Below the pieces are notes generated by a model. It was not told where the DNA came from, made no database searches, and saw only the letters and a program-made list of their open reading frames with translations. From Membranipora membranacea (lineage: Eukaryota > Bryozoa > Gymnolaemata > Cheilostomatida > Membraniporidae): DNA of 64,000 nt. Where the stretch lies: assembly GCA_914767715.1 (NCBI GenBank), contig OU612067.1:15629001-15693000 (forward strand), read 5' to 3'. This document shows, one piece after another, positions 57,274 to 64,000 of this stretch. Both the position numbers and the translations under genes were made by a program. Numbering within the stretch: position 1 is the stretch's first letter; each line of letters starts with the position of its first letter.

Positions 57274-57880
57274 GTACCCACCTGGAGAACATACCTGGGA
57301 GAATACTCCATTCTCTTTGCCAGTTATCCAGATAGATTTATATAATCCTGAAAAGTTCTTTTCCAAAGATAGTAGTCCTTTCACAACACAAGTGTTGTTA
57401 GACACTGGAGCATGTCATAGTATGATCCCATATATTGTAGCAAAGGAGCTGCAATGTGTAATCACACCCACCGATGTAAAACCTCAATCAATATCCAATC
57501 ATGTTGTCGAACTGGAAGGAGAGACAAGATTATTGGTAAGAAATGGGAAAGCGATCTTCTTGCAAACATTTCTAGTTGGAGGTAACTCAAATTCCTCTGA
57601 AATCCTCCTTGGTTTTCGTAGCACATGGAGCTTCGATTATGTTTCGTTTCACATTAAGGAGGGCTTTGTAGATTTTGCAGGGGAACAAGTGCAGTTAGTA
57701 CCGGAGGAGCGGCTTACGGACTTAAATATGATGGATGAGTTAGGATTACCGGAGACATGGACACCTGGGAGAGATGAAGATGGGTGTGGCAAGACAGATG
57801 GCCCTTATGCACTTGAATCTATAGAGGATACCTTAGAAAATCCAATATTGTTGCCAACAGACAAGATGCCAGAAGACTAA
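57248..57880 (+). CDS. Retropepsin-type aspartic protease ORF, 210 aa
   Basis: An ATG-initiated frame overlaps the end of the Gag-Env frame by 26 bases, in a different register (+1). The catalytic motif is LLDTGACHSMIP (D52-T53-G54), and the second conserved region is SEILLGFRSTWSF (about 116-128), equivalent to the 'ILG.D' helix of retroviral-type proteases. Such enzymes act as dimers and cleave Gag polyproteins. The last 60 residues are acidic and lack any reverse-transcriptase similarity, and the frame ends at TAA. Nothing downstream resembles RT, RNase H or integrase. An inverted pair AAGTAAGTC/GACTTACTT (57882-57911) immediately follows the stop and could form a 9-bp hairpin. Confidence 0.8.
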   Translation: MDADTIENEYPPGEHTWENTPFSLPVIQIDLYNPEKFFSKDSSPFTTQVLLDTGACHSMIPYIVAKELQCVITPTDVKPQSISNHVVELEGETRLLVRNGKAIFLQTFLVGGNSNSSEILLGFRSTWSFDYVSFHIKEGFVDFAGEQVQLVPEERLTDLNMMDELGLPETWTPGRDEDGCGKTDGPYALESIEDTLENPILLPTDKMPED

Positions 57881-58257
57881 GTAAGTCATAAGGCCACGTG
57901 ACGACTTACTTCGTTTGGGACTGCAATTTCACTCACAGCTGACCAAATACTCACAATTCTCATGACTGTTGCTAAGTAACAACAAGGGTCAAGGTCCTCA
58001 TGCTGAAAACAAATAAATGCCGCTAAAATCAAGGGTTATTATTAACATTTCATTTGCTTATCTCATACTGCTTATCTTGATTTATAAAGCCAACTCCGTA
58101 CACTGCTACTTTTATAATAAGTGAAGGCTTTACCTAGCATTCTTGTGTTAACTTTATAAGGATTGACACCCATCCAACAACTCCTTGAGTGACCTACAGG
58201 TAGGCTACATTTCACAAAAGTCAAAATATTGAATTTTTAATTCAGGATTTCAGTATC

Positions 58258-58293
<36 letters not shown>

Positions 58294-58513
58294 ATATATA
58301 TATTGTAGTTGAGTCTGATGCCATGGTTTGACTTCATGATTTACTTAACTTAGCAACCATATCCAATGTTTTGCCTAAACTGTATCCTTCTTTTCATCCC
58401 TTCGTATCCTTGACCTGCATAATCAACTACCAATTGATTCAGTGAATTCTAGTGCTTGCTCCAGGTTTAGGACAGCTTCTTTGACATATGTCTGAGTCTG
58501 AAATGAATCAAAA
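57881..58513. other. Untranslated region between protease ORF and PIF1-like exons
   Basis: No coding similarity; in particular no RT (YxDD) or integrase motif in any frame. It contains the hairpin at 57882-57911 and a TA-rich microsatellite. Confidence 0.6.
58257..58304. repeat. (TA)n microsatellite
   Basis: About 23 TA units with one interruption (TATTTATA) in the middle. Confidence 0.95.
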
Positions 58514-60003
58514 ATGAAGGAGGAGTTTGCTATATGGTAAACTGTCATGCATTTGTCTCTTAGTTTCCCCAAACAGGCTTATCTTAAGAATGAGTACACT
58601 ATATAATATATATTATATATGTTGTAGTAACTTTCAAGGACGACAGAGCCTATACGGCTAGCGATTGCTGCAGGCCAGAATGTGTTGGTATTAGGTGCGG
58701 GTGGTACCGGTAAAACGACAGCATGTATGAACGCGCTGGAAAGAACAGAACACAGGCGATGTGCATCGACCGGTGTTGCTGCAACTAGGTAGTTTAACAC
58801 ATTGTCTACAAGTTATTCAGTTAGAAATCTCCAGTGCAATATGCATTTGAATTTGTTGATACAAAACATGTTGCATTAAAATAATGGGCTGAAATATTGT
58901 ATAAAGGACATGGGAACGATTGGAAGATTGTGTGGGAATCATTTTTCAGCTGTAATTGCTATTTACGCAATGTGTATGCAACTGTAAGCAATTAATCATA
59001 TGAGAATCTGATTTCTTTGTGCAGAGTCAACGGGGAGACTCTCCACTCTTTTAGCGGAGTGATGAAGTTGAGTGACATGGAGAAGAATTCAGTAGAGAGT
59101 ATGCTTGTGCTGAATCAAGAAAAGGCTCAGGAAATACGGTGCACTAGTAAAAATTGTAACTTTCGGAACATTATACCTCCACCATACCTCCATTCAGTGT
59201 CACAGTGATTGCAGCTCAACTCAGATATACAAGTCTTGCTGCACCATTGTGACAGTGCAACATAGTTGACCAGTTGGCCTGATTACATTTGCCTTTTGAT
59301 GCTGATTTTTTCCTATTGACGTTTTGGTCAACTCTTAGTTTAGGAACTGTAGTAGATTTGAATGGGCAAAGTGAAATAGTGTCCTCACAATCAATTGACT
59401 TGTCAGTCAGAAATAGATTATCTGTTAGTTGCATACCCTTTTTAACTGATAGTGATTGGAGTGTAAAATAGTTATGATAAGACACTTGTTTGACGTCTAT
59501 ATTAAACATTTTAGAGAGACGAAAACCTTACTAATTGACGAGGTTGGAATGCTCAGTGCCAAGCTGTTCGATGATGTTGACATTATATGTCAAATTGCAA
59601 AGGTGAGCTATGCATTATTTTTACACTAATGTAGTGTTGTGTAAAATGATTTTATGTACAGAGAAACACCTTTCCTGGTTAGTACATATCTTTCTTTAGA
59701 CAAGAATACGCAAGCTGTTATTTCATTGGCATATGAAACAAGGTATTTCATATCCGTTAAGATAATATAATTTTACACTGCCATAAAATCTACTTGGTTG
59801 CTCTATTAACAGCGAAATGAAAAGCCGTTTGGGGGCATTCAGATGGTACTGTGTGGGGACTTTTATCAGCTACCACCTATCGCTGATGCTGATAGGCTGG
59901 ATCCTGGGCAGTATGTGTTCCTCTCAGAAGTATGGCCTAAGCTCAGACTCCATTCTGAAGTACTACATCAAGTGTTGAGATATACAGACAAACAGCTGTC
60001 AGT
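58514..60003 (+). pseudogene. PIF1-like helicase fragment (5 exons, N-terminal RecA-like domain only)
   Basis: Exons read at 58514-58536 (tentative first exon), 58639-58788, 59025-59138, 59515-59602 and 59813-60003. GT-AG borders and phases are consistent over 188 codons. The motifs of PIF1-family 5'-3' DNA helicases appear in order: Walker A GAGGTGKTT, motif Ia ASTGVAATRVNGETLHSFSG, Walker B LLIDEVGMLS, and motif III GIQMVLCGDFYQLPP, followed by VWPKLRLHSEVLHQVLRYTD. The protein then runs into a donor (AGT|GTGAGT) and no exon for the second RecA/2B half (motifs IV-VI) is found up to the next repeats. It is truncated here, or continues through a very long intron beyond the window. Introns exclude capture through an RNA copy of the neighbouring element. 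It may derive from a host gene or a Helitron-type transposon. Confidence 0.8.
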
Positions 60004-60828
60004 GTGAGTATCCAGCATTATTAACTTTCTACACTTCCCTTTCTGTCTTATGGTGCTGCTCTGAATATTGACTTCAACATGAAATCAAAGATTACTATCC
60101 TCCAAAATGGTTTTCACTGTAACCGATTTTTGATTTACACAAGCATGAGCATGAGCATGAGCAAGAGTTTCAGCACCATTTTGTTTGTTGTTCGCTTTTT
60201 TTCTTTTGTAGAAAGTCACATATTACAGTCTTACAGTGTTCCTTTATAGCTGTAAAACCATAATTACACGCTAAATGGTATTCAAGGGATAATTATTAGT
60301 ATGTTGTCTTTTTTTTGTTCAAGCCAGTTGCATGCAGCTAGCTATTGCACTTATCTTTCTGAATTTGGGTCACAGGTCCGTTGGAATTTTTTGTTGTAGA
60401 AATATTTCCTACCTATCTACCAACCTACCTACCAACCTACCTACAGACTCCTGGTTAATGATACATCAGCCTGGCCGAAGATAATGGTGATATGGAGCAT
60501 TGGCACTGAGGCATTTAATTGTGGTGTAGTTACGACATCGAATTATGTAGTAGCAATGTTGTTATCATCGATTTGCAGTCCCGATACCAGGCTTTTTAAT
60601 TATAACTAGTCAATTTCGATCTAATGTTGAGTTAGAAATTGCAAAAGATGTAGTTTGTTGTCATTAGTTTATTCAGAAAATCTGATCGAATTGATGATCA
60701 GCTGCTAAGTGTAAAATGATTTTAAAACTCAAAACCCGATTAAAATTGATCGAGTTTTTAAAAAAAACCTGGATTTTGTACTGCAAATAAATGATGGCAC
60801 CATTGTCGTAATATCACCCACTATTAAG
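60004..60828. other. No gene recognised (where further PIF1 exons would be expected)
   Basis: The sequence contains short tandem repeats: GAGCAT x4 near 60145-60165 and ACCTACCTACCA-type repeats near 60408-60444. An acceptor at 60447 opens a frame of about 55 codons, but it shows no PIF1 motif IV-VI. Confidence 0.5.
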
Positions 60829-61067
60829 CACTCTGCGCATGTGCGAACTGTTGAGGCACACGTTCGTCTCTGCAGCATAGGGCTTGAATTAATGAACATA
60901 AACTGAGTACCTAAATTGGGAAACAAACGGAAACCCGTAATTTGGAAATATTTGGGCCTTAATGGAACACTGGCTTTGCCATCTAATAACCTTGATGGAA
61001 GGCAGCGCCACCACTGCTGTGCTGCAGATATAGGCTATGTCACAAGGCTATCCTGCAGGTAGAGTGG
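60829..61067. mobile_element. ~240-bp MITE, copy B (8-bp TSD CTATTAAG)
   Basis: Inverted and about 80% similar to the MITE at 36895-37155. CTATTAAG flanks both ends (60821-60828 and 61068-61075). The termini are CACTCTGC and AGAGTGG. Confidence 0.82.
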
Positions 61068-61075
61068 CTATTAAG

Positions 61076-61561
61076 AGCCTCACTTTAGCTGTATTTATTG
61101 TCCTGTCTAGGTCTATTATTAAGTCTATGGGCGGGCTTTATGCTCTGGCATGCTCTGTACGGGTATGAGGACCCAACTATTTCGTGCAACTGTGTAGGTC
61201 AGGTGACCTTTAAGGTCTGGTATGCTCTGGTTGATTATAGGGACCCTTATCTTCCATGTGAGCGTGTAGGTCAGGTGACCTGATAAGGCTGGTAAGGGTT
61301 GGCTACCCTAGAAGAAGTGGGCTGTGGGCTGCAGTCCAAATTTGGATTAGTAAAATATCGACGAACTATATCTAAATCTTAGTGTGGTGTTGAATTGTTC
61401 ACCAAAACTGTAAGAGTGTTCATTTCCTTTTATTTTATAAGACAACTTCATGTTTTCATTACCATTACCATCAACTCTGAACTGTATATTTTTCTAGTTT
61501 CAGCATATAAAATATATTCAATCCTAAACCAACTGTATTTTGTGACATAATTAGGGATCAC
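61076..61561. other. Intergenic between MITE and right LTR-like repeat
   Basis: Holds a diverged ~70-bp direct duplication (TGTGTAGGTCAGGTGACCTT near 61189-61208; GCGTGTAGGTCAGGTGACCT near 61262-61281). No clear polypurine tract precedes the right repeat at 61562. Confidence 0.5.
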
Positions 61562-62292
61562 TGATACACCGCCTTGATTACCTGATTGGGCTTCCAGGCA
61601 CTATACAGAGATCAAGTAGGTGCTCATAATTTAAGTTGAATAACAAAAATATCAAACGTACCTGAACACATTCATAAATAGTGATTGTGTCGTACTAACA
61701 TCTAAGGATAATATTGACTTTGTGGTGTAAGAGCATTGTCTCAAAACTCATCAAGAGTTTTACTGTTAGAACATGACAGGGGTCTTAGCAGGTTATCGGC
61801 AGGAACCTTTCTTAAACAACTTGAAGGCAACTTCTAGTGAAGCTAAGAAGAGGTCAGGCTCAATAACAACCCCTTAGTAAATTGCTTTGTGGAGTAGTGG
61901 GAACCAGCTGTTCGTCACTAGAAATTAATAAGTTAAATACCTCGTACTCACCAGAGTGCTAGTATTACCAATTGGAACCACGTTTTAATAGATTTGAGCG
62001 ATCTTGTCTTTCTTCAGTGCATGAAAGAGGAGGTAACTCCAAATTAGAACTACAAATAAATTACACAACAATAAAGTGACATTTAGAAGTGTCCGGAGTG
62101 CAAGATTTAAAACCATTACTAGAACCATAGTTAGAACCAAATTTAAAAGTAGGACGGTTATAGAACAACTATACATACTAATAGTACACGGCATACACTT
62201 TAGTATAGGCGTAGTACCAATTCTGTTCCTCACAGCATATACTCTCTTAAAGTATATGCACAGTGAGTGAGTTATCAATTTCCGTTCCTTAA
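61562..62292 (+). repeat. LTR-like direct repeat, right copy
   Basis: Partner of 51987-52737. It has a few small deletions (about 14 bases near 61630, 10 bases near 62270) and roughly 15 substitutions. The terminal CA of the left copy is AA here. It could be the 3' LTR of the Gag-Env-PR element or an independent solo LTR. Confidence 0.7.
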
Positions 62293-63540
62293 AGTATTTT
62301 TATAATTTGAGATGAGATTGATTGTCATCCACTTCATTGCTTAGTTTGCGTTCCAGAAAATTGACTTGAAAGATGATAATTTAAAAAATACACATTAGAA
62401 CTGTGATCGATATGCAAACATGCCTTGCGTCAATAACACCCACCTAAGAGCATCCAAGTATTGAGCTGTTTTCCCACAACAAGAGAGAGGACAACATCTA
62501 ACCATTGTCAATTAAAATTGCCAAAGATAAGCAATATATCAGAAAGAATGTTTAATGGCTGTTTCATAAATCAGGCATAAACACTCGTTTCAGACGACTT
62601 TTATACATGGACATGTGAATGGAATGTGCATACATCATGAGAAGATCGAAGGCACACCATAGTGGATATTGATAATTTTTTTCTAGGGGGATTCTTTATC
62701 AAAAATGATTGAATTTTGATCAATTCCATGATCCATATTTTTGCTGAACTGCTGCTAAGCTGATATGAAGTATTGGTAATGATTGTTTTGAACACAAGTT
62801 AAAGGAGTAGGTATATGGGTGAAACGTGTTGTGTACACGGAAAAGAAAATTACTTTAATGACTGCTCTGTATCAGCATCGGTAAGTAAAAGTTTCCTTTT
62901 TTTAGAATATATTTTAATCTTTTAATTACGAGTAATTAAATGGTGAACATGAATATATTCATATGCGCTCAGGTATTAATTCTGGATTAATTTTTCTTAA
63001 TACCATTTTTTTATCTATTTGGTTTATAGCTGAAACCAATAACTTATGACAATTACACTTTTTGCTGTGAGCACGCCAATATATCATTCAGACTTCACCC
63101 CATACCACCTATCCCGCAAGTTCACTTTATAATAGTCTAAGAAAATAAATAAGCATGCACGTTCTTCACATAACCTGAGCTAAACAGTCATCAATGTTGG
63201 CAAATCATTTCCTATAATAAGTAGGCCTACGCTCTGTGACGTAAACATGTGGCTTAAAAATCCATTGGGTTGTGATGACACAAAATAATTCAGCCGTTTC
63301 GGGCTTATCTTAGTCCTTTACTAAGCAATAACCAGAGCAAAAAAACTTGGCTGTTTTATAAAAGTCTTTTTCCACCATCGCTCGATCACCTGATACACGA
63401 CATAGGTTTATCAATATTTACACATAGTTACAAGAGCAGAGTTTTCTTCTAACTAGTATGTGTACTACCAAACTGTATCGACTTGTCTGACCAGGGAGGG
63501 TGGAACCAATGAAGAGGGAGTTCATTGGTGGGACAGAGAG
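62293..63540. other. Intergenic, nothing recognised
   Basis: AT-rich sequence without a supported gene or element. Confidence 0.5.
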
Positions 63541-64000
63541 ATACAGAGATCTTTCCGGAGTTGTCTGTCACCAAGCAATGCAAAGACAACTTCTACATGA
63601 AAGTTATAATTAGCCAGAACTGAATACAGTATAAAGTTCCCACTGAATTTCCTGGTCATATTATGTTTTTCAAGGGAGAAATAGTGGAGCACATGGAATA
63701 GAATCAAACAAGGATCGATCAAATAGTTTAAAGAACGCACATCTTGTTCTGATCATAACAATAATCACAATCAAACTCTAATATTTTCTCAAAAGCTAAT
63801 TAAAACTCAGATAGCTTTAACCTAATTAAAAAAATTGGCTGACTGTCACCTTTTAGACTGCTCATCCTCACACATAAACAAACACAGCATAGTATCACAA
63901 ATCTGTGCAAGCTGTACTGGGACGGCCTGTGCACGTCAGCACTCATGTAATGTAACCTATTGTCCCTCAGAGCGCTGCCGCTTGGTTTAACCAATTCAAT
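63541..64000 (+). repeat. Segmental duplication, right copy (cut by window end), with broken exon
   Basis: Diverged copy of 47300-48000. The exon-like part keeps ELSVTKQCKDNFYMKVII but then reaches a stop (about 63618-63620) and has no matching upstream frame, so it is a pseudogene copy. The final ~110 bases (63890-64000) are nearly identical to 47840-47950. Confidence 0.7.

Noticed and set aside
52905..57880. Complete autonomous retrovirus-like provirus
   Set aside because: No reverse transcriptase, RNase H or integrase motif is visible anywhere between the repeats, and Gag is interrupted twice.
60447..60610. Continuation of the PIF1-like helicase after an acceptor at 60447
   Set aside because: The phase could fit and the frame stays open for about 55 codons, but the peptide shows none of the later PIF1 motifs.

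Overview
The window looks like nuclear DNA of an invertebrate metazoan. It is AT-rich, with low gene density, GT-AG spliceosomal introns of about 0.1-0.8 kb, a RING/B-box (TRIM-type) gene, AATAAA poly(A) signals, spliced PIF1-like helicase exons, LINE remnants, several classes of DNA transposon and a very large minisatellite. Nothing fixes the phylum; sponge, cnidarian or mollusc are all possible.

Layout. 1-3.3 kb is gene-poor with a decayed LINE reverse-transcriptase fragment. 3.4-7.6 kb is an eight-exon TRIM-like gene whose exon phases join into a 623-residue protein. A 2.5 kb non-autonomous DNA transposon (TGTCAGG termini, 4-bp target duplication) lies 75 bp past its stop. 11.2-13.4 kb holds a pair of direct repeats around degenerate tandem repeats, and a second LINE remnant follows on the minus strand. 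15.1-18.3 kb is an eight-exon gene for an unrecognised 247-residue protein in which every intron is phase 0; one intron carries a miRNA-precursor-like hairpin. 19.1-30.7 kb is one continuous array of about 195 copies of a 59-bp unit, with higher-order structure that includes a recent 20-unit duplication.

31-45 kb is mostly intergenic. It holds orphan exon-like pieces, a tRNA-derived SINE, a mariner-like element carrying a smaller MITE, a TATA box with a signal-peptide first exon, and a hAT-like element (8-bp target duplication) that was itself hit by a second, inverted copy of the TGTCAGG transposon. 45.8-46.6 kb is an intronless gene for a long coiled coil with a glycine-rich double membrane tail. 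48.8-49.9 kb (minus strand) encodes an acidic, single-pass membrane protein with a DSGxxS degron-like motif.

51.4-62.3 kb contains the most unusual object. Two ~97% identical LTR-like direct repeats of ~0.74 kb enclose a Gag region (split by one in-frame TGA and one +1 frame change), a zinc knuckle fused in frame to a glycosylated, signal-bearing Env-like domain, and an overlapping retropepsin ORF. No reverse transcriptase or integrase is visible. Downstream, still between the two repeats, lies an intron-containing PIF1-like helicase fragment. A diverged ~0.7 kb direct duplication (47.3-48.0 and 63.5-64.0 kb) brackets this whole block.

All splice models come from reading splice sites and frames by eye; no transcript or database evidence was available.
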